Shown here: positions 23,151-34,789 of the stretch, piece by piece
How positions within the stretch are numbered: position 1 is the stretch's first letter
How the letters are laid out: each line of letters starts with the position of its first letter
NCBI GenBank assembly: GCA_025267735.1
Contig: CM046295.1
Coordinates: 15,211,592-15,275,591 of the forward strand
From: Mactra quadrangularis
Taxonomy: Eukaryota > Mollusca > Bivalvia > Venerida > Mactridae
Direction: 5' to 3'
Length of the DNA stretch: 64,000 nt
Translations under genes and position numbers: made by a program
Notes under the pieces: generated by a model
The model's input: the letters and a program-made list of their open reading frames with translations, nothing else
Database searches by the model: none
What the model was told of the DNA's origin: nothing

Positions 23151-23223
23151 ACTCCTACTGAGACTTGAACTCAGATCTCCTCATAAGATAGTTATGAGGT
23201 GTTTTACATTAAACTAAAAGAGT
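23151..23223 (-). repeat. tRNA-like cloverleaf, 73 nt (duplication copy A)
   Basis: Read on the minus strand it folds as a tRNA: acceptor ACTCTTT with TAGGAGT, D-arm GTTT-AATGTA-AAAC, extended anticodon arm CCTCATAA-CTATC-TTATGAGG, and T-arm CTGAG-TTCAAGT-CTCAG. The anticodon loop is not canonical if the long stem forms, and the D-loop lacks GG, as in many mitochondrial tRNAs. Related 85-nt copies lie at 39252-39336 and 39470-39554. A working nuclear tRNA gene is unlikely; a mitochondrial-derived or SINE-like repeat is more plausible. Confidence 0.55.
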
Positions 23224-24062
23224 GTATTATTGCTGGTCTTTGATGTTATAGGAAAGATGAAAAAAACTCCGATTCCATAGAGCATAAAAAAAGAATGCAG
23301 GCCTTATGTAAGAGGATGTTATCTTTAACCAATGGCAAAAAAATGTAGTTATTAGTTTTATTTATTTTATTTTATTTATTGGAGTTAACGCCCTGTCAAC
23401 ACAATTGATTTATAAAATTGAAAATCTAAAATTAGCTAACTCGCATGCGCATTTACATGGATGGGATTCCCCCCACCGCGACATCTTCAAGATTTCTTAA
23501 GTTTGTTTACAAAGAAGTAAATATTTTCCGTTATACTTTTCGGATTGTTGTAATTTTTTGTACCCAGTTAAATTTTGTCTTATAGAACATCACACAAACT
23601 TTTATTTTCTTCTGGAAAGCATGTAAAACGTGTGAAATCAAAACCATGGGCACTGCTTGTTCACGGCTACTGCTCGCATAATAATTCAGCAACAGTTGTC
23701 TGATACCGCCCAAGTTTAAGTGACAACACAGCTTTGTTTTGTACATATTTTCTATGCATGTTACCGAATAGCAAATATATATTTACGTAAAATGTTTAAT
23801 CAATGGATGTTTGACAGTAAAATGTCAATTATCTTATATTTTTCAACTTTAATGAATGTTGACGGGCTGTCAGGAAACATGGTACAGTTTGAAGCAAATT
23901 TAACACAATTTAATGACCCTATGCCAGGGCCTCATAACATGTGTTCTATATTTAGAAAGTAGAAAAACTGATGACATTAGAGAGACCTTGAACCTTACTT
24001 CTTCCAGGTAAAAAATCTAGCTTGTAGTATAAACAGTTTTAAAGTTATTGTCAAGGCAGTGG

Positions 24063-24777
24063 CTAGAGTTACGGTACCGTAACTAGCAAACTAAAGAATC
24101 ACGGTGTTTCACTGCCGAGTTTTCAGTAAAATTGCTGACTTTTGGTTATGAATATGAATGGGTATTTTTTAACGAGATCATTTATATTTTTGTTAAAATT
24201 TTAAAGATTTGGTGAGGGATGACAAGCTGGATTTTTTTACAAAAACATTGACTTTCTAACTATTCATTTGACGTTTTCCCCCAAGTACTAAGCTCTTTTT
24301 ATCAAGCTAAATTCCCATTTTTGTTCACGAAATTTAAGTCAATTTAACGTTCGAAAATCGCTGACTTTCTTAAGTAGACAAGTAAATTATTCACAATTAA
24401 AATTACTCTAAAAATTGACTATTTCCTATAAATATTTCTTTTAAGTTTCGTACACAACTATACATATTCAGTCCAAATTATAATCACTCTCTATAACTTC
24501 TCGCTCCACTAAACTTATTATGTGACACTTTGAAGACGACAACAACATATCGCCGTATGTTAAACATCCGGTAAGTTTATTAGTCATATCATAAATGGCG
24601 GGTGTAATAACAATTGAATAGGTCACGTCGGTAAATATTTGTTTATTTCGTGTGATATTGAATTTTAACAAGTTTTTCGATGTTAAAAAGTTGAAACATA
24701 CGCATGTTATTTGACTTCCGTAACTCTAGACAACCCTGACGGGGTTGTCTACAGTTACGGAACTTCCGTAACTCTAG
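24063..24777. mobile_element. Possible 715-bp TIR element inside the duplication
   Basis: CTAGAGTTACGG at the left and CCGTAACTCTAG at the right are perfect 12-bp inverted repeats. The left end forms a palindrome GTTACGGTACCGTAAC (24068-24083), and the right end contains another, GACAACCC...GGGTTGTC. No clear target duplication was seen. The counterpart in copy B spans about 33904-34621. Confidence 0.35.
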
Positions 24778-24944
24778 AACCTGGATCTAGAACCTGGTGT
24801 CTATCTATCTTCCAGTAAGTCAAACCCTTGGTAGGGACTTAGACTGTCGTGCGTCAACAACAAAAGAGGGAAAAGATAAAAGAATAAAAGAACAGAAATA
24901 TACAGGGTGTATTGTTACAAACAGGTTAAAAACAGAGCAGGTTT

Positions 24945-25945
24945 CTAGGGAGAGACGTGTTCAATCTGGCTTACTGCCTGACTGAACTGGGTTGCATTCA
25001 GGTTAACAAGGTTGGCCGGTAGGGAGTTCCAGAGTACGATAGTACGTGGAAAGAAGGAGAATTTATAGAAATCTGAGTTTGTTTGGATCTGTTTATATGC
25101 CATGTCATGTGAAGTACGGGATGGTCTGGTGTTTCGAGTGATATAGTCCTCAGATGGTATAGCTACTAGGCTGTGTGTGATACCATGAAACATAACTAAC
25201 CGCTGGTCGATGCGTCGGAGATCTAAGCGCCTCCAGCCACGCTTACCAAGCATATCTGTTACGCTGGATGTACGGCCATAGTCACGCATCACCCAGCGGG
25301 CAGCTCTCCTCTGGATAGCCTCAATTTGGGAGATGCCAAAATCAGAGAAGGGAGACCAGACAGAGGAGCAGTATTCCAGTTGGGGTCGTACTAGAGTGAG
25401 ATAAGCTGTTGATTTAAGTTTCTGTGAGTGTACTTTGATGTTGCGTCGGAGAAATCCTATTGTTTGGTTTGCTTTTTTACAGATGTTATCTATATGTGTC
25501 TGCCAGGTAAGGTTGTTTGATATTGTGACACCTAGGTATTTGGCCGAGGATACTGATTCAAGTAGTGTGTTGTGGAGTGTATATTTGGTGTCAATGATAG
25601 ATTTGCATTTGGTGATATGTAAGACCTGACATTATGAGGGGTTGAACTGCATGTCCCAAAGAGTTTCCCATTTCTGGAGTTGGTCTAGATCTTCTTGTAG
25701 AAACCTGGAGTGAGTGGCAACAGTGAGAGAGAGATAGATTGCAGTGTCATCTGCGAAAAGACGGATTTTAGACGATGATGCATACTCAGGGAGATCATTG
25801 ATGTAGATGAGAAAGAGAAGTGGGCCAAGAACAGAACCCTGAGGTACGCCAGATGAGACAGGGATTGTGGAAGAGGTTGACCCATTCACAACGACAGATT
25901 GGGACCTGTTGTCAAGAAAGCTCTTAATCCAGGAGAGACTCTCTC
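24945..25945 (-). pseudogene. Non-LTR retrotransposon reverse transcriptase tail, 5'-truncated, copy A
   Basis: On the minus strand the sequence enters with [19 protein letters not shown], then [14 protein letters not shown] and [10 protein letters not shown], the latter holding the DD of the RT active site. It continues into the C-terminal region WRRLDLRRIDQRL and FYKFSFFPRTIVLWNSLPAN, ending near 24945. [11 protein letters not shown] and FFPRTxxxWNSLP are typical of Jockey/CR1-group LINE ORF2 ends. The endonuclease and most of RT are missing, as in 5'-truncated insertions. Frameshifts and a stop near 25632 break this copy; copy B is better preserved. Confidence 0.8.
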
Positions 25946-26892
25946 AGAGAGTAGAGCGAAATCATGTGACAAATGACTTAAAAGGACTCTCCAGTCAATT
26001 TTTAGCTTGAAAAGCATAAATATACGATATAAAGAAAACACAAATCATTTGAACATACGAATTAAATAGGATTTCAATTACTACAGCAAATGTATTGTAT
26101 GTAAGCCACCGAACATTCAACCAAGTGGACCCAAACTTGGACGTTCGTAAATGTAAACATCAGTATGGCGCATGCGTAATTAATGGAACCATACCGTCTA
26201 GTTTGATTGCTTCCAACAAAATACCAAAATAATTGGGTACGTCAAATATGGTGTGCTGTAAATCCTTATTATGTTAGTAATTGATTAAAATCAGAAATAT
26301 TCAATGTCAATAATTTACCTTATAAAGAATCGATGTTGTTCATTGACCACCTCTCACCGTCGACTGCACAATGCTACTGACAATAATCACCGAAGTCATC
26401 CGGTAGTGCAGACGGCAAAGACCGAGAAAATCCAAATTTCATGTCAAAGCAGAGTTACCGTTCGTATCAAAAGGTAACATCCTTGTAATGGGCTCATGAA
26501 ATGAATAATTTATAACGATTTCTATAATTATTGTGGCATATGAAGATTAGAACAGGACCCAGACAAACATGTGGGGGGGGGATCCCCGGGATCCGGTACC
26601 CATGATCGTATTAGATATTACAGAGAAAAATTAATTAACTGTATATTTGTGTTGATTATTCACATGAAAGGTTATTAAACGTCAATATTTTATTTCATAT
26701 AAGTATGACTGATTTGTTGATTTAAAATTTAGATTTAAATATATTTTGAATTATTCATTACATTAAAAGATACATTTCTTTGGTATTTATTTCTTTTTCA
26801 TAACAATAAATAGAACTGATTCAAAAAGCCCAACAAACATTTAAATAATAATATAATTTTTTTAAACTTAAGTGTCACCCAAATTGTATCCT

Positions 26893-29842
26893 GTGTTCTC
26901 GTATTCTCGTGGGGCTAAGACTGAACTCGTAAATCAAGCACAGTTTGAGGAACAACTTTGTATTACATTTTAGCTTAACAAATACACAAAACCTTCCTGT
27001 ACCATGTGCAATCAACAAAAACAACAAATTTCTAGTAAAAATAGGTCAAAATGACGTTTTAAAATGCTCACCTGATACTCTTGATCAGTAAGAAGCTTTC
27101 TCATATTCTCGTGGGTTTTGATTGGTTGTCAAGGCTCGTCTCCATGCGATGTATTTATTCTACAGTTCAGTTCATATCATCTGAGTCACTCCATAATGTA
27201 CGTTTTGGCAAGTTTTTGAGTCAGTGGTGTGCGTTAGGAATATTTAACGGACAATTAACTATGTTATGGTTCTGAGTATTATCAAAATTTTATATCAAAG
27301 TTCATAAACTCAAGTATGCATTATTAAAAAATAACAATTTATATTCAATTAACATAACAAAAACAAACTTTAGTAAACTGCAGTCTTTTTGAAATATTTT
27401 TTTTTATTGACAATGAGTGCAAAGAAATTCGCTGTGTCGCCTTACAACCCTCACTGAGGTACAAAAACGTAGATGTACCCAGTGGTCACAGCTGTCACAC
27501 TTGGCCCAAGAGAGAACTTTGAGATCGTTATTTTCATGAAAATTAGGTGGTGTAGTATTGTTGCAAACACAGCAAGGTATATCATCAACAATATCATCCT
27601 CAGAATCGGACTCAATGATGACTGCTGGTACTTGAACTGTGATTTTACAAGCACCACTTGTTGATGGGCGTGGGCTTAGAGGTAGCAGTGAAGATGATAG
27701 ACTTCGTGGATGGTATTGTTTTTTATTGTTCTTTTGTGGTTCGTTTTCTTTATTTGCTTCAAATTGGTCCAGGTCTTGTAAGTAATCGTCACTGGTAATA
27801 GCCCTGCCACCTGGTTTGGGTTTTGTAGCTGCATATGTACGTTTTTTGCAGTTGCATTGCAAATTTTCCACAGACTGGCTTACGGCAATCTTCTCTTTTA
27901 AGAATTCTTCCACAGCTTCTTTGCCGGATTTTATTGCTGTTACTTTATTCAGTGGATTATTCTCTCTAAAAGCTTCACATGGGAACAGCATCTCTGGTGC
28001 AATGACATTATTATCAAATGGATGAATACCAGTCTTCTTGAATGCTGACACAATGTTACAAGGATTCATAGCCTTTAAGTAAGCTTTACAAGCGAGTGTG
28101 GTTATTTGATATTTTGTGATGGTTTGGCCAAAATGTCTCTGCATGTATGCAGCACACTCCTGATAATAATATGTCTTAAAGGGGCCAAATATGCCCACAT
28201 CAAGAGGTTGTAACACATGTGAAGTATGAGCTGGAAGGACAAAAAGAATGATGTGGTTTTCTTTTGCCCAATCAATCAATTGGGATGATACATGAGATGT
28301 ATGTCCATCAAAAATTAGGAGGACGGGGCTTTCTTCAGTTCCACTAACAAATGGAAGAAAATGTTCCTCTAAATATTTTCTGAAGATTCCTGTATTCGAC
28401 CATCCGGAATCTGACATGGCAAAGCCAGTACCAGGGGTTGCACCTTTTAATAAATCATCATTGAATCTTTTCCCCTTGAAGACAAAGAATGGTGGAATTG
28501 ATTGCCCTACTGCATTGGCACACCCTATTAAAGTCGTAGTAGTTGATCTAGGTGATGTTACAGATTGCGGCTTACTACCAGACGTGGCTATGACATTTGG
28601 TGGCCTGTGCTCTGGTTGAATGCCAGTTTCATCAACGTTGTAGATCAAATGAGGTTTCTCGTTGAAGTTGAATTTGTCAATTATGTTTCCTAAGTTTTTA
28701 TAGTAGGATTCAATAGCTTCAGGTGTTGTTGATTTTGCCCTGGAAGAATCTAACTTTTGAGGTTTTAAGGACGAAATTCTATGTTGCCAACGTTTTAGAA
28801 ATGCATATAACCAATTGTTACTCTGCGGCTTATTGTCATTTTTCCTCCCTAGGCTATGTAGCAACTCTCCGGCTAGGTACTGGAACTGACGGTTTGAAAA
28901 TCCATAACCTAACTGGGCCATAACCTCAGCATGGTTGACAAGAGTTTCTTCTTCTTCATGTGTGAGGGACGTCTTTGGTCCAATTTTGCATGAAAAAGGA
29001 TCAACTCTGCCAATGGTACGGTCTCTCAATGTTTGTACTGGCACATCAAAGTTTCTGGCAGCCTTTTCAACCTGCCATCCCTTGTCTTTAACTGCTTGGT
29101 AAGCAAGTATTAAATTTTCAGTCTTGTACTGGCGACAGTGCTTAGTAACATGGGTTGGTTTATTCTGAAAATATGAAACAGGGATCAGTAAATAACTGAG
29201 GGTGGGGGTATTTTCTTTAGTTTCCATATTCATTAATCTACACATTGAACTTATGGATCTTAAAATTGCAAACTGGGCCGCCATCATATGCCACAATATG
29301 ACTTGACCTTCAGTTTGCTATGGTTAACCTGTGGCTAAAATAGTGGGGTTTAAGAATATTTTTAATGAATCTCTTATTGCAACATTGAAACACAAAATCC
29401 TAGGTAATTATCGTTCAAAAGTAAAACAAAATAATTGTCGTGTAATTGGATTTTAATTGCAATCGGCGTGGAACACGCTTTTTGAACTGTGGTGTACTGT
29501 ACAGTAGAATTTATTGGGGTTTAACCTTGGAGTGACAAAGCATCTGTGTGATAATGATGCATGACCTATTTCTCGTCGGCTGTTGGCTGAACTGGGCAGT
29601 ATAAACAGTAATTTTTGGTAAAATATGCAGAAAATATGCAGTTTTTGAGATAAAATTGTTGATTTAAGACATTGAACTTCATATTTCAAGGGTTTATACC
29701 TGCTTTTGTCGCATTTTCTTCGTTGAAATGACTTTAATATTCGTGAGTGTGAAAAGTTGACGTATTTTCGGCTATCAAAATTCGTCGCGTGCGTAGGTTC
29801 GAACCATTCTTAATAAGCCACGAGAATATGAGAAACCACGAG
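26893..29842 (-). mobile_element. pogo/Tigger-type DNA transposon, ~2.95 kb
   Basis: Copy B of the duplication runs through this point with only about 15 extra bases (36752-36769), so these 2.95 kb are an insertion unique to copy A. The ends are related inverted repeats: left TTCTCGTATTCTCGTGG, right (complement) TTTCTCATATTCTCGTGG. A further direct copy of that repeat lies at 27097-27115. The interior encodes one long transposase on the minus strand. Exact ends and a TA target duplication could not be fixed. Confidence 0.75.
27404..29296 (-). CDS. pogo-family DDE transposase with C-terminal PHD finger
   Basis: The 630-codon frame is uninterrupted. After a doubtful N-terminus comes a Psq-type helix-turn-helix (NLILAYQAVKDKGW to VPVQTLRDR, about residues 60-95), a CENP-B-like segment with W-x-F-x-K-R-W, and a DDE_1 catalytic domain. 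Its acids are in YNVDETGIQ, IFDGHTSH and HVLQPLDVGIF, with 35 residues between the second and third (DD35D). A variable, basic and serine-rich linker follows. The last 60 residues form a C4HC3 PHD finger (CCVC, CDSCDHWVH, CTHC). The first ~45 residues may be intron: TATTTTCAG precedes NKPTHVTKHC at about 29165, so a small upstream exon is likely. All key residues are present, so the copy may be active or recently so. Confidence 0.9.
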   Translation of the reverse strand: MWHMMAAQFAILRSISSMCRLMNMETKENTPTLSYLLIPVSYFQNKPTHVTKHCRQYKTENLILAYQAVKDKGWQVEKAARNFDVPVQTLRDRTIGRVDPFSCKIGPKTSLTHEEEETLVNHAEVMAQLGYGFSNRQFQYLAGELLHSLGRKNDNKPQSNNWLYAFLKRWQHRISSLKPQKLDSSRAKSTTPEAIESYYKNLGNIIDKFNFNEKPHLIYNVDETGIQPEHRPPNVIATSGSKPQSVTSPRSTTTTLIGCANAVGQSIPPFFVFKGKRFNDDLLKGATPGTGFAMSDSGWSNTGIFRKYLEEHFLPFVSGTEESPVLLIFDGHTSHVSSQLIDWAKENHIILFVLPAHTSHVLQPLDVGIFGPFKTYYYQECAAYMQRHFGQTITKYQITTLACKAYLKAMNPCNIVSAFKKTGIHPFDNNVIAPEMLFPCEAFRENNPLNKVTAIKSGKEAVEEFLKEKIAVSQSVENLQCNCKKRTYAATKPKPGGRAITSDDYLQDLDQFEANKENEPQKNNKKQYHPRSLSSSLLPLSPRPSTSGACKITVQVPAVIIESDSEDDIVDDIPCCVCNNTTPPNFHENNDLKVLSWAKCDSCDHWVHLRFCTSVRVVRRHSEFLCTHCQ

Positions 29843-29957
29843 CTGTTATTAACTTATCATAGAACGATTTTATTCGCTTACTTAAACATAATAATCTCCA
29901 TGAAAATCATTAAAGTACAAAAATATTTCATATCCATCAACAATATAAACATTATTT

Positions 29958-30033
29958 CGAGGGTTGCCTGCAAGACTGTAGTAAGTGCATTGCGTAAAAG
30001 AGCAAGTTACTACAGTCTTGCGGGCAACCCTCG
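29958..30033. mobile_element. 76-bp foldback MITE with 4-bp target duplication
   Basis: The element starts CGAGGGTTGCCTGCAAGAC and its end is the inverted repeat of that, giving 27-bp arms with one mismatch around a 22-bp loop. ATTT flanks it on both sides (29954-29957 and 30034-30037). The paralogous site in copy B near 36882 has a single ATTT and no insertion, so both ends and the target duplication are directly visible. Confidence 0.85.
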
Positions 30034-30596
30034 ATTTAAACTGTCAATAATTTATATCACAAGCATAATTATCTTTTATAAAAGGCGTTAATACGTAATA
30101 GATAATTTATCAATGACACCGACAGCAGTTGGTCAATCCCTAATTTACTATATGTTTAATATGATCCCGGATTATCTATTATCGTCCCGGGATATTCCCC
30201 CATCTTATATAATGCATAATTTGAAATTTATCTATGATAAGAACTACAATATCATTCGTACTGTCATGGATAGTATGATAGTTAATGGTTTCTTCGATTG
30301 CTTAAGCTGATGTATCATTAGTTTGGATAACCTGCCTCAAACCTCTACCGTTAATGGGTCAATCATAGAGCAATAATAGCAGCGCCCACCAAGCTATCTC
30401 CAGAACACAATATTTTCTTTTGATTTTACTTAATTTACATGGCAATGGTTTATTTGGTATGAGTTTGACACTGTATAAGTCATTCGAAGTTGATTTTTCT
30501 TTGTACACTTTTATTAAGGGATTTACCAAAAACCTTGTCTGCAAAGTAGACAAACTTCGGGCGTTGACTATTTCCCGTTTGACATTCGGATACTTT

Positions 30597-30858
30597 CAGG
30601 GTTGCCAGCATCACATGTAAATAAAATTCCCTGACTTTTCACTGACTTTTCCCTGACCAAACTTTGTTTTTCACTGACCAAAATTACTAAACTTAATCAG
30701 CTTCCACCTTCCCTACAACTGTCTAGTTCACCCATAAGTAAGTTTGTTTGGTTTTTCTTTTATTCTTTTAACAGTATGGTATTGATTTTTACAACAAAAA
30801 TATGCTTTCAGGACACCAGACAGGTACCCATACACTCAGGAAGAGTAATTTTGCATTA
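30597..30858. other. Spacer between duplication copies
   Basis: 262 bp separate the two copies. It contains repeated CCCTGACTTTTCACTGAC-type text, which looks like a piece of another dispersed repeat. No gene. Confidence 0.6.
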
Positions 30859-32067
30859 TTAATACATGTATATTTGATGATTAAATAAAACCATTATTCT
30901 TGAATGCATCACATGTATAAGATTCACATGTATCAGAATATCATGAAGTGAAAATGAACCCAGTTGCACTAATATATCAGTTTACATGATAGTCTTTACT
31001 GAACTTAGTGCTTTCAGACAGACTTAAGCCATGAATAAATGTATTAATTTATTTGTATTCAAATAATTTCAACATTTAATACTGTATAATTATTTTATTT
31101 TGTATTTAAGTTTATGAATAGTATTCTATGAATAAACTTGATTTATTTTTCTAAATAGAGATCACTGTAAGGATCAACAACTCTGTATGAGAGATTGGCC
31201 ATTAAGTCTAAAATATTACATTCGGTCCAAGAAAGACAACTCTTCCAATACTAAAATATGCATGAAACAACAATGTAGCAGTTACCTCCCTTCTTCTTCT
31301 TATTTAGAGGTTTTTCACTAAACCGGTTTTTCTAGTTATGTTCTTTATTGATTGTTCTTATCTGAGTCTGAAATTTAAATGTTTAAATAGATGTTAAAAT
31401 GTGTTCGGAAACTATTTTTCGTAAAGTGGGAGAATAATTATCTTTAAAACCTTTTTTCAAACTTATTCAAACAGTTGCATAATATGTGTAGATCATTTGA
31501 AAATACAAATATGAAATATCTATGTACAATGTTGTTCAAATAAAGACGATGCACGTGCATTAATTCATGCTATGCATGTATGCGCAAAGAACAATATGTA
31601 TTGCAATATATTGCAATACGGGTTTCGTGTATTGCAATATATTGCAATACGGTTTTAACCGTATTGTTACACCCCTATTATTTAGTACAACACACCTTCA
31701 ATAGACTGAAGATTATGTGTTGGCGCTGAGTTAAAAACTGATAAAAAATAACAGAGGTGATTTATGTACAGTACTTGACAGTACATGAGGAAGTCCAGAC
31801 CCTAGACATAAAAAAATTGAATGTTTTTAATCCAGGGAAAGTTTCTAACAGAGCAAATATAACAATCTTAAAGAAATAAATGAAACTATAATTCCACTAA
31901 CAGAAGACTTTCAAAGAAAAATTATATCTAAATCAAATCTAAATTAAGCTATTAACAATACTAAGTGGGTGGGGTAGTGCCCATCTGGAAACATTCAATA
32001 ATACCAACAAAATTCTTATAAAATCATGACAAGTCTAGAAAATGTTAAATTATGATACAAATAATCA

Positions 32068-32382
32068 TTAAGCATTAATTTCTAACCAAAATAACAAAAT
32101 AACTCTTCTTGAAAAAATAGTACATAACTTGATGACTTGATCGGGATGCTGCACACCGTCTAGAAATTCTTGGCAATGACTAAAACGCTGACCAACAGAA
32201 AATCGTTGTTGGCAGCTTAAACAGGTAGCGCATATCGCGCCTACAGTATGCGATAAAACATAACATACCTGACAAACTGTCATATGCCTTGCACTTCCTC
32301 TTTTTTGCCATCCACCATCAACACTGACTGACTTCAATTTCAGTTTTCTCCATATGAAAAGGAACAAATAAGCTTTTATCAT
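32068..32382 (-). pseudogene. Mutator-like transposase fragment, copy B
   Basis: Identical to 22227-22541, including the frameshift after WQKRG. It lies within the part of the duplication that shows no differences between copies. Confidence 0.5.
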
Positions 32383-32991
32383 ACATCAAAATAGTTGAAA
32401 ATGTTATAAAACAATCAAAACTGTTAACCAACTTATATCCTACTTTGGAACAACAATAGAAAAAAGTGTACCAATTAAAAAAAGAATGTTTCAAAAGTGA
32501 AAACAATTGAGAATGGTACATGTATCAAGGCAGCCTAACATATTTCTACATACAGAATTATAACTGCAAGTTTTTTTTTGAAAGTTTTACTAAGCAGATG
32601 TGAATGTATTTTTCAATCAGACAAATAATTCATCAGACTTACTCATCAATCAGACTAACCTAATCTTGCAAAGACATATATCCATACTTTCTTGTCTGAT
32701 AGTCTCCACTACCTTTCCAACCTCTTCCAGCCTAAACAAATTGAAATCAACTAACACATTTAATACACATGAACAGATTGAAAAGAGAACTTAAAAATTA
32801 GATGTTATGTTGGACCTTCCCTTGAATGAAAATCTTGAATCCTTATATGACAAATTAACAATAATTGAAAACACTCAAGCAACATGATACAAGGTGAAAT
32901 AATGTATGATATACATGTAGTTGATTTCAAACTTATCTAATTTAAACAATTATTATTATATATTATTATATTAAAATGACTCGGCAAATAA

Positions 32992-33064
32992 ACTCCTACT
33001 GAGACTTGAACTCAGATCTCCTCATAAGATAGTTATGAGGTGTTTTACATTAAACTAAAAGAGT
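32992..33064 (-). repeat. tRNA-like cloverleaf, 73 nt (duplication copy B)
   Basis: Identical to the cloverleaf at 23151-23223: same acceptor, D, anticodon and T arms. Confidence 0.55.
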
Positions 33065-34789
33065 GTATTATTGCTGGTCTTTGATGTTATAGGAAAGATG
33101 AAAAAAACTCCGATTCCATAGAGCATAAAAAAAGAATGCAGGCCTTATGTAAGAGGATGTTATCTTTAACCAATGGCAAAAAAATGTAGTTATTAGTTTT
33201 ATTTATTTTATTTTATTTATTGGAGTTAACGCCCTGTCAACACAATTGATTTATAAAATTGAAAATCTAAAATTAGCTAACTCGCATGCGCATTTACATG
33301 GATGGGATTCCCCCCACCGTGACATCTTCAAGATTTCTTAAGTTTGTTTACAAAGAAGTAAATATTTTCCGTTATACTTTTCGGATTGTTGTAATTTTTT
33401 GTACCCAGTTAAATTTTGTCTTATAGAACATCACACAAACTTTTATTTTCTTCTGGAAAGCATGTAAAACGCGTGAAATCAAAATCATGGGTACTGCTTG
33501 TTCACGGCTACTGCTCGCGTAATAATTCAGCAACAGTTGTTTGCTACCGCCCAAGTTTAAGTGACCACACAGCTTTGTTTAGTACATATTTTCTATGTAT
33601 GTAACCGAATAGCAAATATATATTTAAGTAAAATGTTTAATCAATGGATGTTTGACAGTAAAATGTCAATTATCTTATAAATTTCAACTTTAATGAATGT
33701 TGACGGGCCGTCATATAACATGGTACAGTTTGAAGCAAAATTAACACAATTTAATGACCCTATGCCAGGGTCTCATAACACGTGTTCTATATTTAGAAAG
33801 TAGAAAAACTGATGACATAAGAGAGACCTTGAACCTTACTTCTTCCAGGTAAAAAAATCTAGCCTGTAGTATAAACAGTTTTAAAGTTATTGTAAAGGCA
33901 GTGGCTAGAGTTACGGTACCGTAACTAGCATACTAAAGAATCACAGCGTTTTACTGCCCAGTTTTCAGTAAAATTGCTGACTTTTGGTTATGAATATGAA
34001 TGGGTATTTTTTAACAAGATTGTTTATATTTTTGTTAAAATTTTAAAGATTTGGTGAGGGATGACAAGCTGGATTTTTTTACAAAAACATTGACTTTCTA
34101 ACTATTCATTTGACGTTTTCCCCCAAGTACTAAGCTCTTTTTATCAAGCTAAATTCCCATTTTTGTTCACAAAATTTAAGTCAATTTAAAGTTCGAAAAT
34201 CGCTGACTTTCTTAAGTAGACACTTGCAAATTATTCACAATTAAAATTACTCTAAAAATCGACTATTTCCTATAAATATTTCTTTTAAGTTTCGTACACA
34301 ACTATACATATTCAGTCAAAATTATAATCACACTCTATAACTTCTCGCTCAACTTAACTTATTATGTGACACTTTGAAGACAACAACAACATATCGCCGT
34401 ATGTTAAACATCCGGTAAGTTTATTAGTCATATCATAAATGGCGGGTGTAATAACAATTGAATAGGTCACGTCGGTAAATATTTGTTTATTTCGTGTGAT
34501 ATTAAATTTTAACAAGTTTTTTTATGTTAAAAAGTTGAAACATACGCATGTTATTTGACTTCCATAACTCTAGACAACCCTGACGGGGTTGTCTACAGTT
34601 ACGGAACTTCCGTAACTCTAGAACCTGGATCTAGAACCTGGTGTCTATCTATCTTCCAGTAAGTCAAACCCTTGATAGGGACTTAGACAGTCGTGCGTCA
34701 ACAACAAAAGAGGGAAAAAGATAAAAGAATAAAAGAACAGATATATACAGGGTGTATTGTTAAAAACAGGTTAAAAACAGAGCAGGTTT

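Larger units (their letters stand above)
21018..30596 (+). repeat. Segmental duplication, copy A
   Basis: The segment is repeated in direct orientation at 30859-37439. Shared sequence begins at TTAATACATGTATATTTG and ends at CATTCGGATACTTT. From 21018 to about 23478 the two copies look identical with a constant offset of 9,841 bp. From 23479 on they differ at roughly 4% of positions and by indels. Copy A is longer because it contains the pogo element (about 26893-29842) and the 76-bp foldback element at 29958-30033. Confidence 0.95.

Noticed and set aside
23395..26175. GCATGCGC-type (NRF1-like) motifs near 23443 and 26164.
   Set aside because: Two isolated palindromic motifs without supporting promoter context or a downstream gene; likely chance.
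26570..26602. A G-run followed by GGATCCCCGGGATCC and GGTACC looks like a cloning polylinker.
   Set aside because: The diverged duplication copy near 36420-36450 holds the same sequence with independent substitutions and G-run length, and no other vector sequence is present, so it is genomic.
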